Assembly (NCBI GenBank): GCA_047967505.1 | Contig: CM106538.1 | Length of the DNA: 64,000 bases | Origin: Dipteris shenzhenensis | Lineage: Eukaryota > Polypodiophyta > Polypodiopsida > Gleicheniales | Strand: one strand, 5' to 3' | Shown: one piece after another, positions 34,101 through 46,100 of the stretch | How positions within the stretch are numbered: the stretch's first letter is position 1 | Layout of the letters: every line of letters begins with the position of its first letter | Program-made: the position numbers and the translations under genes | Notes under the pieces: model-generated | What the model was told of the DNA's origin: nothing | The model's input: the letters and a program-made list of their open reading frames with translations, nothing else | Database searches by the model: none

Positions 34101-37100
34101 GGTCAGTCTTGCTCATCGCTTGCAGGCTGTTATTCAAGATTATGGACGGAGCTACATGGGTAACCTCAGGCTCAAGCTGAAATGGGCTCAATCTCACAAG
34201 CAGCAAATGGATGCAATCAGTTCTCATAGACAGCTTACCTCTTCTGAACAGGATTCTTGTGCTTATGCGGTTCATATCATTCACCAAAATGATCTTCGCA
34301 AATTAAAGAAGTGGCAAATCCGAGCTCGCATGAAACCCCTTTTGGATAAGGGCTGCTCCTCCAAGGCCTTTTTTAAAAGTCTCCATGTGGATAGGCGAAA
34401 GGAGGATATTTGCAGGATCAAGAAAGATGATGGCACCTGAACCACTTCCAAATCAGAATTGGAATTGCAATGTTCTAGTCATTCAGGGAAAAATTCCTGG
34501 TTGCCCTGTTTCTATTGCTTTTATTCATGGTTGGAAGAGAATTCTCTCATATGCTAAATGGACAGGTGCTTCCTCTCATCATGGTAATTCTTTTCGCTTG
34601 GAAAGCATCCATTGGAGCAAGGTGTTTGAATCGCCTCTCGCTTTACAGGCACCTATTAAAGCATACAATCTCATGAAATTGGGCATAAGATTTGTTGGCG
34701 ATGTTGTGGATCAACAAGGATGTATGCTTTCATTTCCACAAGCTTGCAGGACATTCTCCTTGGGTCTGCATCATAGGTCCATTTGGAAAATACTTTCAAC
34801 TATGTTGCAGCCATTTATTCTGGTTCCTCCACTGTTTGTACAGGGCAGATTATTGGACTGGAATTTGACTTCCTTACCTCCTGCTACCCATACGCTTTCA
34901 ATGCATAATCTGACCTCCTCAAAGGTTTACAGATTTCTTCTTCCACCGCCATGGATTGACAAGCATGCCAACACTCTTTGGAACTTGGATAGGCCTTTAT
35001 CTTGGTGGCAATCACGACTCATGAAAATCTGGAAAGCCAAATTGCCTTTAAAACAAAGGCTTTTCTTTCGGAGATGTATAGTGGGAGCTTTTTCCATTGG
35101 GGTGAAAGTGGCAGCACGCCGCATTGCTTCCCCTTCCTGCCCCCGTTGCTCTCATCACCGTGAGACAGTTCCTCACCTATTATGGTCTTGCCCACACTCT
35201 CGCATATTGATCACTCATGTTTCCCATTTGCTGCGGCTTCGGTTTCCCTCTATCAGATTTGGGAAACTCTTCTGGATGTTTGGATGCCTCTCATCTCAGA
35301 TGTCTCCATTCCTCCTCTTCTTTCACTGGACTCGCTTTTGGGTACTATGGACAATTTGGACACAGAGACTGCATTCCAGGATGGGTCAACAGTTTCCTCA
35401 GGCATATATTTTCTTCAGAATGTCCCTCAAGCAATCCTTATATGATAGTTTTGCTGCAAGGGACTTGGATGCTACTAGCCTTGAAGTGTTCTCTCACTGT
35501 TTTGAGTTCTTCCATTGGGCTCTCCTTTGGAGTCTAATGTCATGTACATTGATTTTATGTTAATATAGTAATCTGCTTTCATCAAAAAAAGAGTGTATAT
35601 CGCACTCACAAAGTTATTATAGGTTAACAACAGTCTACTAAGTCTACTATCAATGATAATCGGCCTGCATTACATTAGTTTAAGACTGAGAGTCTTTAGG
35701 CTTGGATTTGAAGTCTCTTATAAGTGCTTTTCCATCTCTATAAACAGCCCATTTTCCTTCCTTTCGAGCATCCTTCACTTTAGCCACTTCAGTGGCCTTC
35801 ATTTTGAGCTGAGTTGGGGTGAGCTCCTCCGCTATCCATATTTTAGTGCCTTTCAGCTTATTGGTTTGTTTAAGAATCTTGCTTCTTTTCATCTTGTTCT
35901 GGAAGCATAATTTGGCTTGTGTCCCCTCCTGTAAGACAACTATTACATCTTCAGCATCCCATTCTAGTTGTGGGGTTCTTTCCATGATATTTTCTAGTTG
36001 AGTTCCTTCAAACCAGCCCTCTGGTAGCCCCCCTATGCGTACGAGTCGTGTATTAGCCACCCTCTTTTCCTATTCTTGTACTTCTTCATACACATCTGAT
36101 GTGTTAACTTTTTTTTTTTCCCCAAGAAAAGTACTTCATTAAGTATGAATAAAAACCGCAGAGCAAGCTCAAGTGCGGGAGTACATCATGTCAAGCATGA
36201 GAAAAAACAGCTCACAATGAGCAAACAAAAATACCAGGTGGCGGCTGAAAATGCCACCTCATCCCTGAAGGAGAGTCAGAGAAGAAAGGAGAGCCCTTCC
36301 AGACTCTGAGAAAAGCAACCCTTCTAGCAGTAGCAGTCCTGGAGGTTCCTTGAATGTTCGCCCAAATGGCCATCAAAGTGTGTATAGTATCTGCCCAGAT
36401 ACTGGCCATAGTCTGAGAAGGGTGAACCTGGGAGTCCTCCAAAGCCTCTGTACATCTGGGTCTCCAAATATGCCATGCTGTAATACTAGCCAGAATCTCC
36501 CAAGATGTGTCTACAGAAGCATGGGGAGCTCTGAAGGGAGTAAACAGAACATCCCGGAGGGAGCATGACTTCACAAGGTGTCGTCGAACAAAGAAAGCTA
36601 TATCCGTGTCATGTCCCTCGAAGAAAGCCTGTGGACCAGTGAGTGATAACCAAGCAACTGATCCCTAGGTCATGAAGAAGGGTGCTCTATGAAAAATGCA
36701 AAGTATCCTAGCAACACCCTTTCAAACCATCCTCGCCTGAGTGCACTCCCAAAGGCAGCGCTGCACTGACTCAACCGCTGAGTGGCATCGAGGACATGTA
36801 GGGTCAGCCCCAAACCTAGATCTCCACAGGTTCACTGCAATCCCTCCATGAATAGTAAGCTAGATTAATAACGTGATTTTCTTATTCCTGAGGGATTTCC
36901 AAAGTCTCCTCCAAAAGTTTTTCTGCATCTCTGCAGAAATATGAAAAGTATCCCAATGAGGAGCTCTAGAGGGCCTCCAACCTCTACAACTGAGATGGAA
37001 TCTCTAGGCATTTCTGACCGTGTAACGAAAGAAGGGGATGCTCTTCTCTCGGTGCCCTGCATCTATCCACTCCCATTCCCTTGGATCCCACTGCAAGGAT

Positions 37101-40100
37101 CTAATAGGGGAACCTCCATACAACCAAAGCCTCCAAGATCCAAGAGCCAGGAGAACGGGGTCTGGATCAAGATACCACTGTGAGTCTCTACCCATCTCCA
37201 TGTATCCTGCAATCCTGATAGGCTGAAAAGGAGCCTCCAAGAGAATGTCCTTTGAAGATCTGTGGAGTCTGCCTCCTGCATGAACCTAAAAGACAAGGGT
37301 ATCCTCATGTGCATCCCGCAAGGCTATAACCTGCAGAGGGATACCTGTCCTCCTAAAAGCCCCCAACCAGGTGGACTCCGAAATAGGCAAGTGGTCTATA
37401 TCCATCCACTCCACTGGTATGGCTGCATCTATCTGCTGCATCCTGGCTGCACTTCCTCTGAGGTGACTAACTGAACAAACTCTCTGATCCTCTGGAAGCA
37501 TCTTGAAAGCTTTCCAAGCACCCACTGTGGATGCAGGGCCCAACTCCCATCTAGACCATTGCATGTAGTGTGACATGCCGAGTGGTATGCCATGCTCATC
37601 TAGTATGCAATCATTCCACATGACGGGCTGCCTGTCAATTTCTTCACGAGAGGAGGGTGGAACTCTCCGAAGAGTACTTCTGAAGCTGTCCCAAGCTTTC
37701 AGAATGGCAGCCATGAGAAAGAAAGAAAGAAAGAAAGTTTATTAAAGTCTTCGGAAGACCGATGGGTCTATGAGATTGTGAAAATCCTGATACAACGAGC
37801 TGTGGTAGTGGAGCTACTAAACGAGCGTCCATACCAATGCAAAATGCAAAATGCAAAATGCAAAACGAGAGGGGAGTTAGGAGATCTGAGATGGGCTGAC
37901 GTAAAGATCCATCTAGGGCTGTCCATCCAATCTCCTCCCTGAGAAGGTGTGCATGTTTGTATACTGCGTAAGTAAAAATCCTTCCATGGCTCCTGACCAG
38001 GCATCAAACCTCTAACCACCATCTTGCAGAGCAAGGCTCTACACTGCAAGTCTGGATCAATAATATGGAGACCCCCTTCCTCAGTGGGTAGAATAAGAGT
38101 CTCCCAAGATACCTTGGCTATCACATCTTAAGTGCCGTCTAATCCACTCCACAAAAAATTCATGATAGGTCTCTTGAGCTGAGTGATATTGCTTGTAGAT
38201 TGGCACCAACAAGAGCAAACAAACCAGGCTATAGCCAATAGTACTTGGTTTACAACCACCACTCTGGATGCAAGGTCAAGTCTGGCCGAACTCCAAAATA
38301 GGAGTTTCCTCCTGATGCTCTCCAACACGGGAGCGAACTGTTGTGCTGGAGAAATGCCCACCCCAACCTGGCATCCAAAATACCTGACGGAGACACCCCT
38401 CTGAATCCAAGTAAAGCCAATATCAGCACCCCAATCTGGAGTGTCCTCATCACTAATCCAAAAACCATTGGACTTGTTCCAGTTAATATGAGCCCCTGCT
38501 GCAATGCAAAACAAATCCAAGGCTGTCCTGAAAGAGGTGAGTGTCTGTGGGGTGGCATCCAAAAAAATAGCCATGTCATCTGCCAGCTCACTGTCTAGCA
38601 ACTCCTCTTCCTGTCTCAACGGAAGTCTCAGCTAAAAAATATCAACTTGAGCTCTAATATAGAGGCTCCTAGCTTCAGCCACAAATAAGAATAGAAAGGG
38701 GGCTAGAGGGCATCCGTGTCGGACTGATCTGGAAATCTGAAACCTGTCTCCCCTGACTTCACCAATGAGTACCTGGCTATGGGCTGACCTATGAAGAGCA
38801 AAAACCCCTCTAATCCACAAATCTGAAAATCGAAAGCGAAGAAGGGTTCCCTATAGAAAACTCCAATCTACCCTGTCATATGCTTTTTCGAAGTCCAGGA
38901 GTACGATTGCCAGTCTATGGCCCTCATGCATAGCCCACTCAGTAGCCTCCCAAAATGAGAATACGTTATAAAAAAAGCTTCCGCCATGGACAAAGCCTAT
39001 CTGCATGTCATGTATAAGATCTGGCAGGATGGGCTGCAATCGCAGGTTGGTGGCTTTCACCAAGATCTTATACAAAATGCCCAGTAAGGTGATCGGTCTC
39101 CGCTAAGACACTAAATTTCTGCAACCTCCTTTTGGGATAAGATGAATGAGACCCTCCGAGAATGAGTCCGGCATCTCACCCGAGTCCCAAACACCCTGCA
39201 GAGCTATGGTGATGTAATCCCCAATCTAATCCCAGAAAATAATAAAAAAAGGTGCAAGTCCATCTGACCCTGGACAACTACCCTTATGAAGGACAGTAAG
39301 AGCAGTCCTGAACTCTATGTTGGTGAAGCGTACATCAAGTGAGACTCTCATACCTTGATCCACCAACATAGGAATATGCTGCTAAACAATCTGTCTAGCA
39401 TCATCTCTGGCCTGTGAATCAAGATCTGCAGTCAGAAGGGAGGCTTAGTAATCTGAAGCAATCTACAAGACGGCATCTGGATGTGTTTGAAGTACCCCGT
39501 CTGAGTCAACAAGCTGCGAAACACTCTCTCTACTATGTCTAGGGCCAAGAGTAGAGAAGAACTGCTTGTTGACTCTACCTCCGATCTGCGTCTAGAAAGA
39601 CTCTCTGGCGTGAAAGGCATACTCTGCTCTCTGATCTAAAAGTGTCTGCTGATGAGCCCTTGCTACAGCAAGGCGCTCCTGAATCCAAGCATCTGTAGGC
39701 TGTTTCTGCTCCTCTCTCTGGAGAGCTACCAGTTGCTAGCGAATGGCAATCTCTCACCTGCGAATCTCATCTCTCCTGATACCAGCAACAGAATGATAAA
39801 AGCTGCTAATGTCAGTGAGGGCTGCAGCCCCATCTGACGAGGACGACTGCCCACCCTGCAGGTGAGAAACCCAAATCTGTAGCACTGCCTCTGTGAGGCC
39901 CTCCTCTGCATAGAAGGCATCTGGAATCCTGATACTGGCAGAGCGGCCTCTCGCCCGAGGCTCTGAAACCACCAAAACAACCAGAAATTGATCTGAAGTG
40001 GATACCCCAGCGCTGATGCATACTGTCCCACCTCTGTCCAATGCCCAATCATCCACATAAAATCTGTCAATCCGTGCGTGAATAGGCATCCTTACTCTCC

Positions 40101-43100
40101 TGTTCGACCAAGAAAATAGAAGAGATTGTGGCTGAGTGTGAAAAGCATCATCATACCAAGCATCTCTGCACATTCAACCATGTTGAAATCGCCCCCAATG
40201 ATCCAAGAATCTGCAATATGGGACTAAGAGAGCAACTCTTCCAAAGGAGGGCACGATCCCCTCTGAAGTTGGGTGCATAAAGGTTACGAAAGCCAACCTT
40301 ACGCTCACCAATCAGCAAAATAACCCACTGTGCTCTGGAGGGGACTATGACTCCGTGTCCAATGACCAAGGGGAGCATCGAAGAAGAGATAGAAATGCAA
40401 ATGCCTCCCCTAGTGCCCAAGGCAGGTGACAAAAAACTATGGCCAGAAAGAAGCTTACCTGACTTGGCACAATCTCTACCATCCAGCTTATGCAGTTGGA
40501 GCATAAGGATATCAATGGGGCCACCTGAAATACTTGGATGGAGTTGGTTACGAATCAACTGCCTACGGCGGCGATGGAGTATACCATTGAGGCTCTGAAC
40601 GTTCCAACTAACGATCCTCATCGACGAGAGGAAGAGGCCGGGTGAAAGGCCCTACCCGACCTGGTGGTGGAGAAAATCCTCTCCTATGAAAGAGTCCTCT
40701 TGTCAAGCAGAGGGAAATCAACTAGTGAAAGAAACCCCACTCCAACAAAGGGGGAAGCCTGTCCAACGGAATCCCAATAACCGGCTCCCCCAGGGAAGAG
40801 GGTACAAACTCCTCTGTTTCTGCTAAATTTGCCAGTACTGCAAAGGAGTTTCTATAAGAGGGTACTGGCATAGGAGTGCAAGGAATCCCTACACTCGAGG
40901 GAGTGGGAGAAATAACCCCCTTACCTCTATCAAGAGGTGAAGTGTGACTAATAGAGGGAGGGGGCTGATCAGGAACATCAGTGATAGGACCTGAAGAGAT
41001 GGGTTGCCCCTCTTGATGAGCAAGTGGGGGGACTGGGGCAACCAAATCTATGCTTGAAACAATTATAGGAATATCACCTGCCTGTAACTGAGAATGGTCC
41101 GAGGTGCCTCGTAGAAGTAGCGGAGTGTCAGCAACCCTCAAAGGCATCCAATGGGGGACGATAGGAGTAGGACATGCTGATTGTTCTGTGCGTGCTGAAG
41201 AAGAGGGTCCAGGTCTAAGGGCTGGTCCCGAAGGTCCTGGGCAAGAAGGAGGGGCCCTGGTAGTGCGTGTAGAAGAAGTAGGACGAGAAGCCGGTGTAAA
41301 CCGTTTGGGCCTTTTCTTTTTCCTTGGGCAATCTCTGGCGAAGTGCCCAAGGGTCCTGCAAATCCTACACTGACCCTGTCTCCCAGTAACCTCGATTCTC
41401 TGTCGAAAAAAGGAATCATTTGGTCGCTGAAGCATAATGTGATCATCTGTAATATCAGGGTCAGAGACGATGACCGTGACTCGTGGCACCCCATCTGATC
41501 TGACAGCCTCTGCCGCTGAAGAGGCCATGCCAGGGAGGGGAGGGATCTCAGTGACCAACCCAAAAGTGGCTCCTATGGACGGTAAGAGTCGATGGTAAAC
41601 CTGAGGAAGGCTGGGGAATCTGATGAAAAGTGAGGTAACCCTGCTATCTTCCTCTATCGGATCGAAACCCAAAGTGAAGGGTGTCAAAAAGATCCTCTTG
41701 GAGCTCAATGCCAAAGGACTAGCCTTGAGTACTGAACCTGCTGACTCTGGAGAATCAAAGACCACCTGGAAGAACCCTCGTCCAAGCAGACGAACATTGG
41801 TGAGGTGACCTGCGAGGTCTCCAGGTAAAGCCAAAAGCATCCAATCCCTAGCTTGTAGCCTGGAAGGGTGGGAACCGTGGATGCGAGCAAAGAGTGAGGT
41901 AGCGTCCTCATGCTCTGAATCTGTCTTGAGTTGCTGAAGCTCGTCTTTTGAAAAGGTAACCGTTATTGCAGCCGGTGGAAGCGGTCGAGGATTGGCTGAA
42001 TGGGAACCCATTCGTCAATCAAGGTGGAAAGGCTGACACAAACCCAAAGATGCTCAGTCCGTCCGGAAACCTGCTGCCGGGAAGAGAGATTTTCTCTCTT
42101 TTTCTAGAGGGGGCTGAAGAGGGTGGAGGGGGGGGGGCAGGTAAGGGAGGGGCAGGGTAGGGAAGGAGGGGAGGGGGAGTGAAGGAGGGAGGAGGCAGGG
42201 GGTAGGGAGGGAGGGGAGGGTAGAGGGAGCGGAGAGTAGGGAGGGAGGGGCAGCGAGGGGTAGGCAGGGAGCGGAGAGTAGGGAGGGAGGGGTAGCAGGG
42301 GGTAGGCAGGGAGGGGCAGGTAGGGGGAGGGGAGAGTAGGGAGGGAGGGGAAGCAGGGGATAGGGAGGGAGGGGAGCGGGAGAGTAGGGAGGGAGGCGCA
42401 GGTAGGGGATCGGAGAGTAGGGAGGGAGGGAGAGGGGAGTGGGGGGGGTAGTGGGAGAGGGAGGGAGGGGAGCGGGAGCAGCAGGAGAGGGTGTGTTAAC
42501 TTTAGTGTCCAGTGTTGCTGTAATTTCCTGTTTTACTGATTGGAGCTGACTTGTGACCAGGTCCTGGACTTTAGTCACCATCTGTGGTGTGGGTGCTCCT
42601 GTATTGTGTATCTGCAGTACCTCATGAATAATTTCCTGTTTTCCTTGTGCTTCCCATGCATCTGTTTTCCTCTCTAAAGCTGCAAGTCTGAGCTTGAGCT
42701 CATGGATTTCCTACTGTAAGTAATAAATATGCTCTTGTGGGTCTATCATTCTTTGCATATGGGGACGGCGTCTTTGCAAACACATAGGGGGGAGGCAAGG
42801 GGAGAGCTGCAATGGAGGAATATAGTGCTTTTGTCGGGGTCGAGACAAGTGTCTTGATCTTGGGGAAGGCCACAGGTGTCTTGGCATACCCATCCATAGT
42901 GGCCTGCATATATTCAGGCGCCCCTTGCTGTAACTAACCCCCAGGGTTGGGCTTTGGGGCTCAGCCCAAACCCTGGGGTTACGTGTCCCTTGCTAAGGCG
43001 GACGGTGACTTTTGGTGGTGGCGACTGTTGGCTGCTGCTACTGGTGGCTGAGCGGGTGAGGGAGGCTGAGGCGGGGAGGCTGAGCGCGTGAGGGAGGCTG

Positions 43101-46100
43101 AGGTGGAGAGGCTGAGCGGAGGGGCTAGCGGGAGAGGCTAAGGGAGCGGAGGGGCTAGCGGGAGAGAGAGGCTGAGGGAGGGGCTAGCGGGAGAGGCTAA
43201 GGGAGTGGAGGGGCTGGCGGGAGAGGAGAGGCCGAGGGAGGGGCTAGTAGGGAGGACAAAATCTGAGGAGGTTAGTATAGCAAAGGTGGTTCAATACTGG
43301 CAGTTGCTGGCAGCTTCTTCCATGACCATCTGAGGAGGTTAGTATAGTAGAAAAGGGTGTCACCCTTCTTTCCTAGCATATATACGGAGCATGGTGATAG
43401 CGCAGGAGAAGCGTGATCAATAAAGCTGCATCTATGATGGTAGAACTGCGTGTATTGCAGCCAGTCTCCTATTAGCCTGTGTGGCTGATTATCTGGAGTG
43501 ACGTGTGGGTTGTCCACCTCCAACTATGTATCGAAATCTTCTTTCATTTCATGTTATAAGCCTTTTGTGGGCTTGAGATCTTTATCACTCTAAGCCTCCA
43601 CAATGAGCCCCATAGGGATGCGTGGAGGTTTCTAGCTCTTAATATAGAGTCGTTTTGTGTGTTATCAGTCTCATCTTTTCGCATGCGAGCATCTCTTTGT
43701 AATTGTGAGATTGATACTCTAAATTGTAATTCCAACAACCCAGTGGTCGGGTGGTCTGCCACATCCCCTCCCCAAACTGAATGGGGACGGTCACGATGCT
43801 CCAACATCGTCCTTGCCATCTCCATCACAGTCCGGTTCTTTCTCTCTACAACTCCATTATCTCCTTGTATTGGCAAGCTCTCGCTTGATGCCCTTCTTTG
43901 CTCAAAATCTCTCAAAAGCATTAGTACCGAACTCTTCATCTTTGTCATCCCGAAGAGTCTGTATTGGCAATTGAGATCCTTCTCTATCAGAGCACACAAA
44001 TCTCTGAAATAAGCGTAGGCTTGGTTCTTATGGAACAGAAAATACACCAGCTCAGAGTACGGGTCTACATAGATTCACATAGATCAATGTGAACTAACTC
44101 TAGAAGATCCTAAAACATCTTGTATGCTCCCGCATCATTGAGGGCTTTGCATGATTCAGCATCCGCATCTTCACTTCCAAGGAGACGCGCTTAATGGGTG
44201 ATACCCAGTGCTTCATGTGTATAGAGAGGCCAAGTGCTCCTAGATTCCTTTGGCCAGCGTCATGTGCTTCACGTGATTGATCACTTGGGGTGTGCAATCG
44301 AGGAAGATGAGGGAGCGTACATGGGCATTTTGACCTGATCATACAACTATGCCAAGGTTCCTGCTCCTTCTGAAAGATGATGCCAAGGTCGTCCTCCTCT
44401 AGATTCAGCCTTGCAACTCCAACTTAAATGAAATCAGCCAAGTCATGGGACTGTAACACTGATTCCATCATAACCTTTTATATACCATAGTTGTTTCTGA
44501 TGGTCCATTGGGAAAGTAGGAAGGATAGGGATCTTCACAGGCTTCTCAGCCATCTCAAGCAAATCTGCCATCTTGGGGGGTTAATCTTGCTCTTATGAAG
44601 AGAGAGTGGGTGGGAAAGAAAAGAAAGAAGAGGCTGCAGGCTTTTTGTAAGATGTCTGTCCACTGGGAAAGTAGGACAGATAGGGATCTTCACAGGCTTC
44701 TCAGCCATCTTAAGCAAATCTGCCATCTTGGGGGGTTAATCTTGCTTTACGAAGGGAGGGTGGGTGGGAAAAAAAAGAAAGAAGAGGCTGCAGGCTTTTT
44801 GTAAGATGTCTGTCTTTCAGTGACACTTTCTTCTGGCATCTTCTCCTTATCCCAACAGTCCACGCCTGCTTCGATCAGCAGCAAACACCGTCTGTCTTGT
44901 GCGCTCTCCCCTCTTGGAATCCATGCATTCCACCCAAAAATGTCATCCATATGACCATAATGCAATGTACTTTTTGAATTACAAAAGATAATAATTAAAA
45001 CAATGGGGATGCATTATTTTATGTTGACTATTACGATGCTTAACTTATGCAAATAAAAAAGAAAGAAACTTACATGCTGGTCACATCCTCCTGCAAACTC
45101 CTTCTCTATCTCCGTTATGTGTATGTGGCTACAGTGGATGGAGGAAAATAACCATGGAAAAGATAACAGTGGGTGAATGAACATAGCAAGAATGGAATAA
45201 TTGATGAAAAGGAGAATCCAAGTCCAAGGCTTCAAGCTACCTTGTGCTCTGATACCATATTAGAGATGTAGCAGAATGTATCAGAGAGAGAAGAAATGCG
45301 AATAGAGAGAAAAAGAATCGCACAAGAGAATGCAATAGAGATGTGCTGCAAAACTCTGCTTTACTTGCTAAGATACAACAAAGGGTAATAGTTCGCCCTA
45401 TTTATAGACAGAGGCGCCTGGTCAGCTGAGTAGGACAGGCCAACTGGCCTGACCTTGTTGGATTGACCCGACCTAGTTGGCTGGTCAGTTGACCCAACCT
45501 GAGGGTTGCCTGACCCGACCCAGTTGATCGGGTGGTTGGCTGGCCTGACTGGCCCCAACTAGTCCTGCAATAGCTGGCAGTAAATAGCCTCTAACAGCCT
45601 ATAACCAGCCCCTAACCAGGCACTACCATCAAGCCTTACACACAGCCCAAGTACCCTGGCAAAACCCCCACCTACAGCAGAATATCGGGGTGAGAAGAAG
45701 AGAAAACTACAACTATCTTGGGCAGGGACACCCATATAACAGCCCTCACTCCCTATTGTACAGACAGGAGATGACCAGAATTCTAACATGATGGACATCA
45801 TTGTTTGTGTCTCTTTGAGGCTTTTGTATTGGCATGTGTTATATGTGATGAATATGCTTATGACTGTGACAACCAAGAAGCATAGACTTTTGCATTTGAA
45901 ATTGCTTATACTTGCAGTCAAGTTGGATGGGGATCACTAGAATTTCATGCCCCTTTCAGGGAGCATCCTTCGTTGTCGCATGGTGGCAGCTGCACAAAAG
46001 TGTGATTAGGCAATATAATGCACAATTGCATGGATAGATAATGCAATCCTGGGTGAAGGGCCTCAAGAAGCTCATACATAGCATATTGATCAATGATAAG

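Larger units (their letters stand above)
31536..35590 (+). mobile_element. LINE with endonuclease but no RT, 15-bp target duplication
   Basis: 4055 bp flanked by GAGTGTATATCGCAC at 31521-31535 and 35591-35605, ending in a short A-run. Content: a GTAC-rich 5' UTR, a CCHC ORF1 (32000-33194), an intact endonuclease frame (33241-34440), then directly the C-terminal region with a zinc finger (34480-35563). The RT domain normally between endonuclease and finger is absent. The perfect duplication and long open frames point to a recent insertion. It could have been mobilised in trans by an intact relative. It lies in GPAT9 intron DNA, inside HL copy 5. Confidence 0.85.
36112..42491 (-). mobile_element. 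Plant L1 LINE with poly(A) tail and 12-bp target duplication
   Basis: 6.4 kb minus-strand element flanked by TGTGTTAACTTT (36100-36111, 42492-42503), with the poly(A) appearing as a T-run from 36109. From 5': a G/C-skewed minisatellite 5' UTR (42119-42490), intact ORF1 (40722-42011), and decayed ORF2 (36210-40621). The family differs from LINE-A: poly(A) instead of a pyrimidine microsatellite tail, and a CCHC ORF1. A LINE-A 3' fragment is nested at 37716-37857. Confidence 0.88.
31425..43258 (-). mobile_element. HL copy 5, minus strand, split by two LINEs
   Basis: Minus-strand half-LINE in three pieces. 42504-43258 holds the GCTAGCCCCTCC leader units, a hairpin (42936-42985) and the ORF1 N-terminus with coiled coil. 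35606-36099 holds the RRM-like and C-terminal domains. 31425-31520 holds the 3' UTR end with the hairpin (31441-31456) and a short TTTC tail. Both interruptions have clean target duplications (12 bp and 15 bp). Removing them restores a continuous element of roughly 1.3 kb whose ORF1 is broken by little more than one TAG. It is the best template for the HL consensus. Confidence 0.8.
43530..45760 (-). mobile_element. Ty1/copia element remains, minus strand
   Basis: Right to left: an LTR-like region (45252-45760) preceded by GCTCTGATACCATATTAGAG (the minus-strand iMet PBS next to the LTR end, 45240-45258), a gag remnant at 44100-44340 (SLEVKMRMLNHAKPS), and an integrase fragment (43544-44047). 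RT and the other LTR are missing. A tandem duplication lies in the middle. Confidence 0.6.

Noticed and set aside
42054-42581. Proline-rich 175-codon ORF in the L1 5' UTR
   Set aside because: Product of the C/T minisatellite. It precedes the recognisable ORF1 and has no domain.
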